Shown here: positions 1 through 8,109 of the stretch, one piece after another
Numbering within the stretch: the stretch's first letter is position 1
Layout: each line of letters begins with the position of its first letter
From: Chryseobacterium culicis
GTDB lineage: Bacteria > Bacteroidota > Bacteroidia > Flavobacteriales > Weeksellaceae
Assembly: GCF_900108365.1 (NCBI RefSeq)
Contig: NZ_FNWQ01000002.1
Coordinates: forward strand, 806,001-870,000
Reading direction: 5' to 3'
Length of the DNA stretch: 64,000 bases
Translations under genes and position numbers: made by a program
The notes under the pieces: generated by a model
Databases searched by the model: none
The model's input: only the letters and a program-made list of their open reading frames with translations
Told to the model about the DNA's origin: nothing

Positions 1-570
1 AATATCCTGAAGCTCGCCATCAATTCTTGCCTGTCCGTAACCTTTTTTAGCCATCTGAACAAAGAGCTCATGATAATGTCCTTTTCTGGAGCGCACCACC
101 GGTGCCAAAAGCATGATCTTTTCTTTTTTGTAGTTTTCTTTGATGGTTTCAAGAATCTGATCTTCGGTATAGCTTACCAGCTTCTGCCCTGTAGACAAAG
201 AGTAAGCATCTGAAACTCTTGCATACAAAAGACGCAGGAAGTCGTACAATTCTGTAACAGTTCCTACGGTAGAACGAGGGTTTTTATTAGTCGTCTTCTG
301 CTCGATGGCAATTACCGGAGAAAGTCCTTCAATTTTATCGACATCAGGACGCTCCAGCCCACCCAGAAACTGACGGGCGTAAGCAGAGAATGTTTCGATA
401 TAACGACGCTGACCCTCCGCAAAAATAGTATCGAAAGCCAAGGACGATTTTCCACTTCCGGAAAGGCCGGTAATAACGACCAATTCATTGCGCGGAATTT
501 TAACATTAATATTTTTAAGGTTGTGTTCACGTGCTCCGTAAACTTCTATATATTCTGTTGATTTACTCAT
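1..570 (-). CDS. uvrA: Excinuclease ABC subunit A, N-terminal part (cut by window edge)
   Basis: UvrA is the ATP-dependent damage-recognition subunit of UvrABC nucleotide excision repair and acts in the cytoplasm on DNA. The first 190 residues are present and the rest lies outside the window. The ATG is at 570. The reading begins [20 protein letters not shown], typical of UvrA, and has a Walker A motif GLSGSGKSS at residues 35-43, then [19 protein letters not shown] and [19 protein letters not shown], all signature UvrA stretches. A TAnnTTTG promoter box lies 35 bases upstream of the start. The gene is read away from the tssEF pair's terminator. Identification is firm; only the extent is unknown. 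Confidence 0.97.
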   Translation of the reverse strand, partial: MSKSTEYIEVYGAREHNLKNINVKIPRNELVVITGLSGSGKSSLAFDTIFAEGQRRYIETFSAYARQFLGGLERPDVDKIEGLSPVIAIEQKTTNKNPRSTVGTVTELYDFLRLLYARVSDAYSLSTGQKLVSYTEDQILETIKENYKKEKIMLLAPVVRSRKGHYHELFVQMAKKGYGQARIDGELQDI

Positions 571-605
571 AATCCGGAGTGACTTTGCCTGAAAATCACA
601 ACGTG

Positions 606-613
606 CAAAAATA
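606..613 (-). promoter_or_regulatory. Promoter -7 box for uvrA
   Basis: The minus strand reads TATTTTTG, matching the Bacteroidota -7 consensus TAnnTTTG, 35 bases before the uvrA ATG. Confidence 0.55.
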
Positions 614-731
614 CGAAATTTTATAGAATTTTCCTGAATATAAAGGCGATAAAAGTTTCATAAAAAATTCTTAGGTTTTGTTAAGGGTTTTAATTGAAAA
701 TTGTTGAATTTTGATTTCGGATAATTATATT

Positions 732-745
732 TTGGCTAAAGCCAA
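732..745. repeat. Palindrome with GGCTAAAGCC core
   Basis: TTGGCTAAAGCCAA is an imperfect palindrome. Its ten-base core recurs at 771-780 inside a terminator hairpin, and a decayed copy lies at 5466-5479. This looks like a short dispersed extragenic repeat; copy number elsewhere in the genome is unknown. Confidence 0.5.
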
Positions 746-767
746 TAAGAGAGCTATTTATAAAAAA

Positions 768-785
768 AACGGGCTAAAGCCCGTT
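768..785 (-). terminator. Terminator of tssF, built on the GGCTAAAGCC repeat
   Basis: AACGGGCTAAAGCCCGTT forms a 7-bp stem. On the minus strand it is followed by a run of eight T, so it fits a Rho-independent terminator for the tssE-tssF transcript that ends at 865. Confidence 0.7.
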
Positions 786-864
786 CCTATTGATATTATT
801 CATGAATGCCGTAATAATGACAGCATTCATATTTTAAACTGATATTGATTTTTTTCAAAAAAAA

Positions 865-2748
865 TTACATATCCTGGAAATCTACATCTTCATTACTGAT
901 CCTTACCACGTATTCTATACCGTCAATAGCTTTGGCGATGATCTGGTTTCTGATAATGTTGGACATGTTTTCCCAGTAAGCCCTTCCATAGAAAGCATAA
1001 TTTTGAGGGATAATTTCAACTTCAACTGTTCTTACAAAACCTTCTTTGGGTTTATTGCTGATCATTGTTCCTCTTCTTACTCTTACTTCTCTCACCTCAT
1101 CTTTCAGAATCATTCGGCAGTAGTTTTTAACATCTTCGAGGGAAATGATTTTATCTCTGGTCGTTAGTGCATATTTATAAGCCTGAATGCTGTCTGTTCC
1201 TTTCTGCTCTTCCGCTCCGCCCAGTGTTTCTGTAAGCAGTACGATGGTTTGCGACTTTAACTGATTGGAGAGTTCGGTTCCCGGACGCATATGATTGGCA
1301 AGCGTACAGTGTGTTACCCAAAAAGCAGCGTAGGTATGATCTGTTTTCTCTACGGGTTCCATGATGACATAATTCAGTTCCTGTCTGATATTCCTTTTGG
1401 CATTGTTTACTTTTTGTACCATGGATTTCATTTTGTCGGACATCTCACTGAGCACTCCTTTTACATTATCTCTGTTTAAAAGCGAAAATGCAGCAATTTC
1501 ATCTCTTGTCAGCTCCAGAACATTGGCAATCATATCTACGGCGTTTCTGCTCGTAAAGCGCTCCATTCCTCCTTTTCTAACGGTATATAATCCTTTTTTA
1601 AGATCATCTGCCGGTGTGAAAGGAATTTCGGTATACTTTCTTCCGTCACCGTCCTGCACTTCGTCTACATAAAGAAAATGTTCCCCTTCATCTGTTACCA
1701 GAGGAATATTATTTCCCATAATGTCCAGACTGTATTCTGTTTTTTTCCAGCCTCTGTTGTACACCGGAAAAGCATTCAGAACAAATGAGAAATTATCCAG
1801 TATTTCTGCTGAAAACTGAGGTGGAAACTCAAAGGTAAGCCACAGGTAGCGTTTATTATCAAGGAATTTTGTGATCTCTTCTTTTCCTTCAAGGAAATTA
1901 AGATTCTGTGGAAGCTGTCCAGGTTCTGAGAACAGACTTTGAGAAATTCCTGTTACCTCAATAAATTTATGCCGGTAGATACTTTTAATATCTTCAATAA
2001 CCTTATTTCTGATGGACTGTTCCTTAAACATCTGCTCATAACCATCATTCTGACTTTCTGTAAGATAACTCAGCCCTTCTCGTACAAACAGAGGATTACC
2101 ATTGCTAGTAACCGTGATATACGGCAATAATTTATACACAAAATCAAGGTGTTCAAAAGCGGGATTGGAGCAGAATATGCTCAGGTATTTTGGAAAGTTT
2201 TCACTGATGTATTTGCTTACGTCTACTCCTATCGTAATTTTTCTGTAATCTTCAGGTCTTCCCTGAAATCTGGCAATAGGAATTTTGTTGAATCTGTCAT
2301 CTATACTGTAGCAGGTATTTCCTACAAACATAATTGAGGTATGAACTTTATTGATCCTTACATTTCCTACCGGAGTAAAAGGAATGTTCAGCTGCTTATC
2401 AGATTCTGATTTCACCGTGGAAGTCATCTGTTTACGGAAGAAAAATTCCGTGTGTTCCAGTAAAACTTCGGAAGATTCATAAGGCTGCGTAAAAGCCACG
2501 GAATGCGCCGGGATGGGATGTGTATAAATGGACGGTGTAAGAAGTTTTGCCAGTTTTTCCAATATACGGGCATTCACCGTTTGTATTTCATTATTCGCTT
2601 TGAAAACTTCTGTGCTGAATGCATCTATCAATAGCTTTACAAAAGGGTCCAAAGACTGTGGACTTCTCAGCCCCCATACTTTTGTGGCATTCTGCAGCAT
2701 TCTTGCTTTTACAGATTCTTTGGAATAAATATTCTGATCTAAATTCAT
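865..2748 (-). CDS. tssF: Type VI secretion baseplate subunit TssF-like
   Basis: A 627-residue protein resembling the Bacteroidetes form of TssF, a wedge component of the type VI secretion baseplate. It has no signal peptide or membrane segment, as expected for a cytoplasmic assembly part. The N-terminus (SLDPFVKLLIDAFSTEV) and the C-terminal part (ALTTRDKIISLEDVKNYCR, then EVREVRVRRGT) fit the TssF/gp6-like family. The tssE gene lies 24 bases upstream on the same strand, which supports the call. No tssB, C, D, G, H or K is present; uvrA and an amino acid permease flank the pair. The TssF assignment is by recognition of sequence style and context, so a related contractile-injection baseplate protein remains possible. 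Confidence 0.75.
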   Translation of the reverse strand: MNLDQNIYSKESVKARMLQNATKVWGLRSPQSLDPFVKLLIDAFSTEVFKANNEIQTVNARILEKLAKLLTPSIYTHPIPAHSVAFTQPYESSEVLLEHTEFFFRKQMTSTVKSESDKQLNIPFTPVGNVRINKVHTSIMFVGNTCYSIDDRFNKIPIARFQGRPEDYRKITIGVDVSKYISENFPKYLSIFCSNPAFEHLDFVYKLLPYITVTSNGNPLFVREGLSYLTESQNDGYEQMFKEQSIRNKVIEDIKSIYRHKFIEVTGISQSLFSEPGQLPQNLNFLEGKEEITKFLDNKRYLWLTFEFPPQFSAEILDNFSFVLNAFPVYNRGWKKTEYSLDIMGNNIPLVTDEGEHFLYVDEVQDGDGRKYTEIPFTPADDLKKGLYTVRKGGMERFTSRNAVDMIANVLELTRDEIAAFSLLNRDNVKGVLSEMSDKMKSMVQKVNNAKRNIRQELNYVIMEPVEKTDHTYAAFWVTHCTLANHMRPGTELSNQLKSQTIVLLTETLGGAEEQKGTDSIQAYKYALTTRDKIISLEDVKNYCRMILKDEVREVRVRRGTMISNKPKEGFVRTVEVEIIPQNYAFYGRAYWENMSNIIRNQIIAKAIDGIEYVVRISNEDVDFQDM

Positions 2749-2772
2749 AATTTTCTTTCGCTGTTAAAAATA

Positions 2773-3213
2773 TTAATCAATAGACATTGGACTAAGAAAC
2801 AGCTCTGTTGAAAAACTGAAACGTTCTCCTGTTTCTTCCATTTTTGCATTGATGGCAATTCTTACTTTCTTTTTAATTTCGGTGTGTTCTTTGGTATCGT
2901 AGCTGTGCTCTACAAACTGGATGTGAGCATCTATCTGCGGGTTGACGATTCGTGGTTCGTATTCCTGAATCTGCCTTCTGAGGCTTTTGATAAAAACGCT
3001 TTCCCAGATGGCGCTTGTTACTCCATTATCGAATTCGAGATTCCAGACATCGTTTCCATAGTTTTCATCATATCTGTTTTCTCCTTTTTTAGTGGTGATC
3101 AGCAGCATAATATTATGGGCAATACTTTCCCCCATATCGCAGGTATCGATACTTCCGCCTTCGGTCATTAAAGTGGAAGGCACGAAAGGCATTCTGTAAT
3201 TTGGTGTATCCAT
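2773..3213 (-). CDS. tssE: GPW/gp25 family baseplate protein, TssE-like
   Basis: A 146-residue gp25-family protein, the type VI counterpart of the phage T4 baseplate wedge protein gp25, which helps start sheath polymerisation. Features are an N-terminal segment, then LLITTKKGENRYDENYGNDVWNLEF (residues about 37-61) and IWESVFIKSLRRQIQEYEPR, where the E-P-R motif typical of gp25 domains is visible. It is the first gene of a two-gene unit with tssF. No consensus promoter was seen upstream, though TATTTTGG, one base from consensus, occurs in the leader region. Confidence in the gp25 family is high; the type VI role follows from the tssF neighbour. Confidence 0.85.
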   Translation of the reverse strand: MDTPNYRMPFVPSTLMTEGGSIDTCDMGESIAHNIMLLITTKKGENRYDENYGNDVWNLEFDNGVTSAIWESVFIKSLRRQIQEYEPRIVNPQIDAHIQFVEHSYDTKEHTEIKKKVRIAINAKMEETGERFSFSTELFLSPMSID

Positions 3214-3319
3214 AACTTTTAGTTTTTACTTCATGGTTCCGCTTAGCTAAAAACGGAATACCAAAATACGCATTTTCATCAAATAATGGTGATAATGTCC
3301 TAAATATTATTCAAAAATA

Positions 3320-3348
3320 AGGGCTTTCAAACTGAATTGAAAGCCCTG
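3320..3348 (-). terminator. Terminator of the amino acid permease
   Basis: AGGGCTTTCAA pairs with TTGAAAGCCCT across a six-base loop. On the minus strand it is followed by TTATTTTTG. It lies 25 bases past the permease stop. Confidence 0.75.
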
Positions 3349-3372
3349 TGATCTGTTATACTTTTATTTGAG

Positions 3373-4785
3373 TTAAGCCTCTGTCTTTTTTCGGTTGATA
3401 AAATAGTACACAGGAAGCCCCAGTAATACCAATACAAAACCAGGCCATGTGTATTGCTGTTTGTAGATTAACAGTAAAATACAGAAACAGGTTCCTATGA
3501 TAAGATAAACAGCAGGCGTTACCGGATACAGCCATGTTTTATAGGGTCTTTCCAGCTTCGGTTGTTTAATTCTTAAATAAATCACTCCAAAAACGGTAAT
3601 CATATAGAACAGAACAATTACGAAAGAAATCATATCCAATAAATTCCCATACTGTCCGCTGAGACATAGAATGGATGCCCAAACTCCCTGCATCCACAGA
3701 GCATTTTCCGGAACTTCATTTTTATTGTTTTTGACGGCTGATCTAAAGAACATTCCGTCTTTAGCCATCGTCTGAAAAACCCTTGCCCCTGCCAGAATCA
3801 GTCCGTTGTTACATCCAAATGTAGAAATCATCACCAGCAGGGCGATAATAATGGTTCCTGCACTTCCAAAAATGTTCTGAGAAGCCGCTACCGCAACTCT
3901 GTCGTTGGCGGCAAATGCAATTCCGTCTCTGTCTAATGCATTTAAGTAGACATAGTTGACGGCTATATAAAGAATCATTACGGCAGAAGTGCCATAAATC
4001 ATAGACTTTACAACGTTTTTTTTAGGGTTTTCAATCTCACCGGAAACAAATGTTACACTTTCCCAGGCTACAGAGCTGAAGACAGAGCCAACCATTGCCG
4101 CGGCAATTCCCCCCAGAAGAGTCATTCCGCCAATGGGTTCCCAGCCTTCTTTGAGAAAGTTACCTGTAAGATCCTTTTTTAGGTTGTTAAAAGAGGCTGT
4201 GCCCCAGCTAAAATTTTCTGCTAAATGCGAGATATCAACCAATATAAAACCAGCAGCAATTAATCCTAATAATGCAATGATTTTTGAACCTGTAAAGATA
4301 TTCTGAAGGATTTTCCCGCTTTCTACTCCTCTTGTGTTGATATAGGTAAGCAAAATGATGACAGCAATTGCCAGAATCTGTATCCACGTAATTTTGAATT
4401 CACCACTTTGAAAGATAGGAGCTGCATCGTTAAGAGAAGGAATCAAATAGGCTGTAAATTTACCAAAAGCCATGGCTACAGCGGCAATTGTTCCGGTTTG
4501 TATTACGGTAAACAGTCCCCATCCGTACAGAAACCCCATTTTCTTACCGAAAATTTCTTTGAGATAGGTATACTGTCCACCGGCTTTCGGAAACAGTGCG
4601 GACAGTTCTCCATAACTGATAGCAGCAGCTACCGTCATTATTCCTGTAATGATCCACACCACAATCAGCCAGTATCCGGATCCCAGATTCCTCATCATGT
4701 CAGCACTTACAATAAAGATTCCGCTTCCAATCATAGATCCCATCACAAGCATGATAGCATCCCATAGTTTTAATTTTTTCTGCAT
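3373..4785 (-). CDS. APC-family amino acid permease
   Basis: A polytopic inner-membrane transporter of the amino acid-polyamine-organocation superfamily, probably moving an amino acid by antiport or proton symport; the substrate cannot be read from sequence. About 12 hydrophobic segments are visible. The first carries the family hallmark GSMIGSGIFIVSADM, where the substrate backbone is bound, and SYGELSALFPKAGGQYTYL follows in the TM2-TM3 region, also characteristic. The total of 470 residues is normal for the family. I chose the ATG at 4785; the TTG two codons upstream is unlikely. The gene stands alone with its own terminator. Confidence 0.9.
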   Translation of the reverse strand: MQKKLKLWDAIMLVMGSMIGSGIFIVSADMMRNLGSGYWLIVVWIITGIMTVAAAISYGELSALFPKAGGQYTYLKEIFGKKMGFLYGWGLFTVIQTGTIAAVAMAFGKFTAYLIPSLNDAAPIFQSGEFKITWIQILAIAVIILLTYINTRGVESGKILQNIFTGSKIIALLGLIAAGFILVDISHLAENFSWGTASFNNLKKDLTGNFLKEGWEPIGGMTLLGGIAAAMVGSVFSSVAWESVTFVSGEIENPKKNVVKSMIYGTSAVMILYIAVNYVYLNALDRDGIAFAANDRVAVAASQNIFGSAGTIIIALLVMISTFGCNNGLILAGARVFQTMAKDGMFFRSAVKNNKNEVPENALWMQGVWASILCLSGQYGNLLDMISFVIVLFYMITVFGVIYLRIKQPKLERPYKTWLYPVTPAVYLIIGTCFCILLLIYKQQYTWPGFVLVLLGLPVYYFINRKKTEA

Positions 4786-4903
4786 AGTCAAGTATAGGTG
4801 TCAAATATAATCAAATCTGTCTTTATTTTCAATTTTGTTGAAAATTCATTAAATCATCTGTTTTTTGTCATTTTTTATTCCGTTATGATTCAATATTAAT
4901 TAG

Positions 4904-4911
4904 TATTTTTG
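4904..4911 (+). promoter_or_regulatory. Promoter -7 box that fixes the DUF4920 gene start
   Basis: TATTTTTG matches TAnnTTTG. The upstream candidate TTG codon at 4909 lies inside this box, so the start must be the ATG at 4927. Confidence 0.6.
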
Positions 4912-4926
4912 GAAAAAATATTAAAC

Positions 4927-5424
4927 ATGAAATTTAAAGCCATATTATTAGGTGCTGCCTTAACGGCTTCTTCTTTAGCATTTGCTCAATCCGGTCCACC
5001 GGAGGGAAACGCTTTGGTAGGTGACACATACGGAGGTCAGGTAACTTCTTCTGCGGAATCTAAAGCAATCTCGGTAGATCAATTAAATAAGCAGCTTAAA
5101 AAAGACAACAAAAAGGTTGAAAATGTGTCTGTTAAAGGAAAAGTAACCGATGTTTGCGACAAGAAAGGCTGCTGGCTGACGATTCAGACGGAAGACAATT
5201 CCAGGTTTTTCGTCAAAATGAAAGACTATGCTTTCTTTGTACCTACAGCTTTGAAAGGAAAAAATGTAGTACTGGAAGGAAATGCAGAAAGAAAAGTGAC
5301 TTCTGTGAACGAGCAAAAACACTATGCGGAAGATGCTAAGAAACCTCAGTCTGAAATAGATGCGATTACACAGCCCAAAGAAGAGATCAGATTTGTAGCG
5401 AATGGAATTAAAGTCGTTAATTAA
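4927..5424 (+). CDS. Secreted DUF4920-domain protein
   Basis: A 165-residue exported protein of unknown function. The N-terminus is a clear signal peptide (MKFKAILLGAALTASSLAFA, then QSG). The mature part contains a DUF4920-like OB-fold region: VSVKGKVTDVCDKKGCWLTI with paired cysteines and a tryptophan, then FFVKMKDYAFFVPTALKGKNVVLEG. The Cys-Asp-Lys-Lys-Gly-Cys-Trp stretch could bind a metal or form a disulfide, but that is inference. The start is set by the promoter box at 4904-4911. A bidirectional hairpin terminates it against the converging gene downstream. The function of this family is not established. Confidence 0.85.
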   Translation: MKFKAILLGAALTASSLAFAQSGPPEGNALVGDTYGGQVTSSAESKAISVDQLNKQLKKDNKKVENVSVKGKVTDVCDKKGCWLTIQTEDNSRFFVKMKDYAFFVPTALKGKNVVLEGNAERKVTSVNEQKHYAEDAKKPQSEIDAITQPKEEIRFVANGIKVVN

Positions 5425-5465
5425 GCATTAATTACTGAATAAAATGTATGTTTAACGGTAATCTT

Positions 5466-5479
5466 TTGGCTAAATCCAA
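5466..5479. repeat. Decayed copy of the GGCTAAAGCC palindrome
   Basis: TTGGCTAAATCCAA differs by one base from the repeat at 732-745 and lies in the same kind of place, a 3' intergenic gap. Confidence 0.35.
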
Positions 5480-5524
5480 TTGATATTTGAATATAGATCC
5501 TTAAAAATCAGATATAAAAATAAA

Positions 5525-5554
5525 AATTCGGCAGACCTTCAGGTCTGCCGAATT
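5525..5554. terminator. Bidirectional terminator between converging genes
   Basis: AATTCGGCAGACC pairs with GGTCTGCCGAATT around a TTCA loop, a 13-bp stem, with a T run on the plus side and AT-rich sequence on the other. It sits between the DUF4920 gene and the converging small secreted protein gene. Confidence 0.85.
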
Positions 5555-5580
5555 TTTTATAAGATAACAAGCTACCGCTT

Positions 5581-5982
5581 TTATTTATTCAGTTTCTTTT
5601 CTTTTTCAAGCATTACCGGATAAATAGGAAGGAAATCGTAGGAAGGATAAAACTCTGTTTTGAATCCGCCCCAGGCTCCACTTTCAAATACCTGGTTTAC
5701 TTCTCTCGTGTATTCAGGTTTAAATCTTAAAGTAATAATCTGCCCTATTCCCATCACAACATTCCAGGACAGGATTCGGGCGTGGCTTTTGTTAAGCTTC
5801 TGATAAAATTGCTGCTTCATCACTCTTGCCTGAATAGAATCCACCGGATTTTCCTGCAAATGACGAAGAATTGCTGTTACCATTACACTGTCATTCGCCT
5901 TGTAAGAAATAGAGGACTGATTTTGAGCCCACACAGGCAATCCCATCCCTATCAACAAAATTAATGTGAAAAAATTTTTCAT
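5581..5982 (-). CDS. Small secreted protein of unknown function
   Basis: A 133-residue protein that I do not recognise. It begins with a signal peptide (MKNFFTLILLIGMGLPVWAQ) and is otherwise soluble, with aromatic and charged residues and no cysteine. The segment from about residue 70 (SWNVVMGIGQIITLRFKPEYTREVNQVFESG) is the most structured-looking part. It follows the M14 carboxypeptidase gene on the same strand by 47 bases, so the two may be co-transcribed. It ends at the bidirectional hairpin. No function is proposed. Confidence 0.75.
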   Translation of the reverse strand: MKNFFTLILLIGMGLPVWAQNQSSISYKANDSVMVTAILRHLQENPVDSIQARVMKQQFYQKLNKSHARILSWNVVMGIGQIITLRFKPEYTREVNQVFESGAWGGFKTEFYPSYDFLPIYPVMLEKEKKLNK

Positions 5983-6029
5983 TGTCCTGCTGCTTTTTTT
6001 GCTACCATATAAGATCCTGATCTGTTGTA

Positions 6030-7154
6030 CTATTGATCCTCAATTGTGAAATCCACTACGGAATCCAGCTTTGGATATTTGGCAGCGGATATAAATTTCT
6101 TTCCGGTACAGTCTATTTCAATCCAGCCTTTTCTTTTTTTAACATCTCCTGCTTCCATTACAAAAGGGATAAATGAAATTTCATTCTTTCCCTCCTCTTT
6201 TATTTCTCTGTACTGAACGGCTATATCCAAAATACATTCATGGTCTGTATTCAATTTGACGTTCCTGTAAATCAAATCATAATGCGTTTCCTTATTTTCA
6301 GGAATCTCAAGATAAGTTTCCCACCCTGCGGTATCAGAATTCAGTTCGCTGATTGCCTTCAATGCATAATAAAGGGCAATTGTATAATATTTTCTTGTTC
6401 CGGTTCTGGTGTAATCATCTACGAAATGTCCGCCTTCAAATAATATGGTAGGCATTCCTGCTTTAATAAAATTATCCCCAGTAGAAGTAGGATAAAACTC
6501 GTCAGAATATCTTCCGATCTGGTCAGGAATAATTTCCTTTAAATGATTATATACATTTCCAATAACTGCCATACATTTTTTTCTGTTTTCGGTAACCGTC
6601 CGTTCTACGTTCTCCGAAGGTGCCAAAAATGAAAGTGTAGCCGGATGAATGCCGTCGGTTGTAAAGATCGTTCTCTGCTCATGAAGATTCAAGGCATAAT
6701 CGTACTTTCTGGAAGCCGCGGCTTTTTTCAGAAATTTAATCTCTTTACTTGCTTCATTATGAAAGTCTCTGTTCAGGTCAATGTCAGCAGCATTTAATCT
6801 GGTCCATCTTTCGGATCCGTCCGGATTCAGCATAAATATAAAATCGAGCTGTATTTTACTGAACAGATCTTCTTTCATTTCCGGAGCTTTATCAAGAGTT
6901 GCCAAAAGATCAAGCATAGCATGAGTAGCGTTAGATTCATTTCCGTGCATCTGCGACCAGGCCAGTACATGAATGTTTCCGGTTCCGATGCTTAACTGAT
7001 AAATAGGCTTATCTAAATACGAGGTGCCAATTTGCTGAATATAATCGCCGAGATTGGTCTGTAGGTAAGAAAATAATTTTTCAGGAGAAATATAGCGATT
7101 TGAGAAATCGGGAGCTTGAGAGTAGATCTGTTCAAAATTCATTTTAGGAATCAT
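6030..7154 (-). CDS. M14-family zinc carboxypeptidase-like protein
   Basis: A 374-residue metallocarboxypeptidase-fold protein, expected to cleave C-terminal residues or an amide in a peptide or peptidoglycan-type substrate. Zinc ligands are visible as H70-x-x-E73 in QMHGNES, with the third ligand H158 in NLHEQR. NPDG at 110-113 and LNRD at 127-130 match the substrate-binding stretch, and E240 in ILFEGGH is the likely catalytic glutamate. No signal peptide is seen, so it looks cytoplasmic. Two ATG codons compete, at 7154 and 7142 (MNFEQ). A -7 box at 7165-7172 allows either, with the second giving the more ordinary leader length. The physiological substrate is unknown. Confidence 0.85.
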   Translation of the reverse strand: MIPKMNFEQIYSQAPDFSNRYISPEKLFSYLQTNLGDYIQQIGTSYLDKPIYQLSIGTGNIHVLAWSQMHGNESNATHAMLDLLATLDKAPEMKEDLFSKIQLDFIFMLNPDGSERWTRLNAADIDLNRDFHNEASKEIKFLKKAAASRKYDYALNLHEQRTIFTTDGIHPATLSFLAPSENVERTVTENRKKCMAVIGNVYNHLKEIIPDQIGRYSDEFYPTSTGDNFIKAGMPTILFEGGHFVDDYTRTGTRKYYTIALYYALKAISELNSDTAGWETYLEIPENKETHYDLIYRNVKLNTDHECILDIAVQYREIKEEGKNEISFIPFVMEAGDVKKRKGWIEIDCTGKKFISAAKYPKLDSVVDFTIEDQ

Positions 7155-7164
7155 TTACAAAAAT

Positions 7165-7172
7165 CAAATTTA
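7165..7172 (-). promoter_or_regulatory. Promoter -7 box for the M14 gene
   Basis: The minus strand reads TAAATTTG, matching TAnnTTTG. It ends 10 bases before the ATG at 7154 and 22 before the ATG at 7142. Confidence 0.5.
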
Positions 7173-8008
7173 GCCATTTTTAGCTAAAAACATGAATTAA
7201 CATTTGTAAATACTAGCAAAATCCATGAATTTACATTTGATAATTGTTTTCAAAGCAGTTTACAAAATTTAAATAACCAATTTTTTGGAACCATACCTAT
7301 TGATTGACAATTGTAATATTGTTAAACACTATACAAAGACAATTTGTCTGTTGATAAAATTGTGGATTGCGAATAATTTAATTCAGTATATTTAAAGTAC
7401 TAAAATTCAATTACTTATGGAATTTATTTCAATCATGTTTATAAATATACTTTAAGCACAAAAACGCCTGTATTTTAGCATTTGAAAGTTATTTTATTAA
7501 ACATAAAAATGGTGGAAAACTCAATGCTATTCTGATGTATACATATGTAAAGTGCTTCAAAAACATAGTTCCTCCCGGAAATTTTAGTACAGCAGTTGTC
7601 ATGGTAAGTATTTTAATTATGAATACAAATTATTGTCGTATATCGGTGAAATTTTTCTCCAGGGAAGTTAAAAATAGGCATTTAATACGTTATTTACATT
7701 AGTAATTTACGAATGTAACGCCTATAAAGTGGCTTTATACGGCTTTTATGAGGGATTTATCTATAAATAGAGATTCAAAGAGGAGTTAGTCGGTTTAATA
7801 ATGTATACTCTACTTTTAAGGAGGTTTGGGGGTAAAATAAGTTGCAAAAATATAAGAATTTACATTTTTAAACTCATATTTAATGTAAATAATGCTATAA
7901 AAAATGCCCAAAATAATTGATCAGAACTTATGAAATGGATTGATATATAATCTAAATACAATTGTAATCCTAATATAATAGATTGATTATAAGGTGATTA
8001 TTTTTAAG
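7173..8008. other. Gene-free, very AT-rich stretch between the M14 gene and the XRE regulator
   Basis: About 840 bases hold only reading frames shorter than about 15 codons on the strands I checked. I see no tRNA, no hairpin terminator and no transposase remnant. Embedded are palindromic sites of the form TTAC-N4-GTAA: a perfect pair at 7694-7718 and a one-mismatch site at 7198-7209. This is the longest gene-free stretch in the window and may be regulatory or carry a non-coding RNA. Confidence 0.6.
7694..7718. promoter_or_regulatory. Tandem pair of TTAC-N4-GTAA palindromes
   Basis: TTACATTAGTAA and TTACGAATGTAA are both perfect in the eight fixed positions, with centres 13 bases apart. The same 13-base spacing recurs in front of the XRE gene. 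They are probable binding sites for a dimeric regulator, plausibly that XRE protein. Confidence 0.45.
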
Positions 8009-8088
8009 TTACAAATGTATACAACTGTTCATTCCATTTATTTACATTTGTATTTTGCATTTGTAAATTATATATGTTACATTTGTAA
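8009..8088. promoter_or_regulatory. Operator-like array upstream of the XRE gene
   Basis: Four TTAC-N4-GTAA sites lie in 80 bases: TTACAAATGTAT (8009-8020), TTACATTTGTAT (8042-8053), TTGCATTTGTAA (8055-8066) and TTACATTTGTAA (8077-8088). The last is perfect and the others have one mismatch. Centre spacings are 33, 13 and 22 bases. The array ends 21 bases before the XRE start codon, where it could autoregulate. Binding is inferred. Confidence 0.5.
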
Positions 8089-8109
8089 AATAATTAAAGA
8101 CTTATTTTG

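Noticed and set aside
4909..4911. TTG as start of the DUF4920 protein
   Set aside because: It falls within the promoter -7 box, so it could not be translated from that transcript.
7741..7789. Short ATG frames within the XRE-side gap
   Set aside because: The frames are about 13 codons, stop early, and have no promoter or family support.
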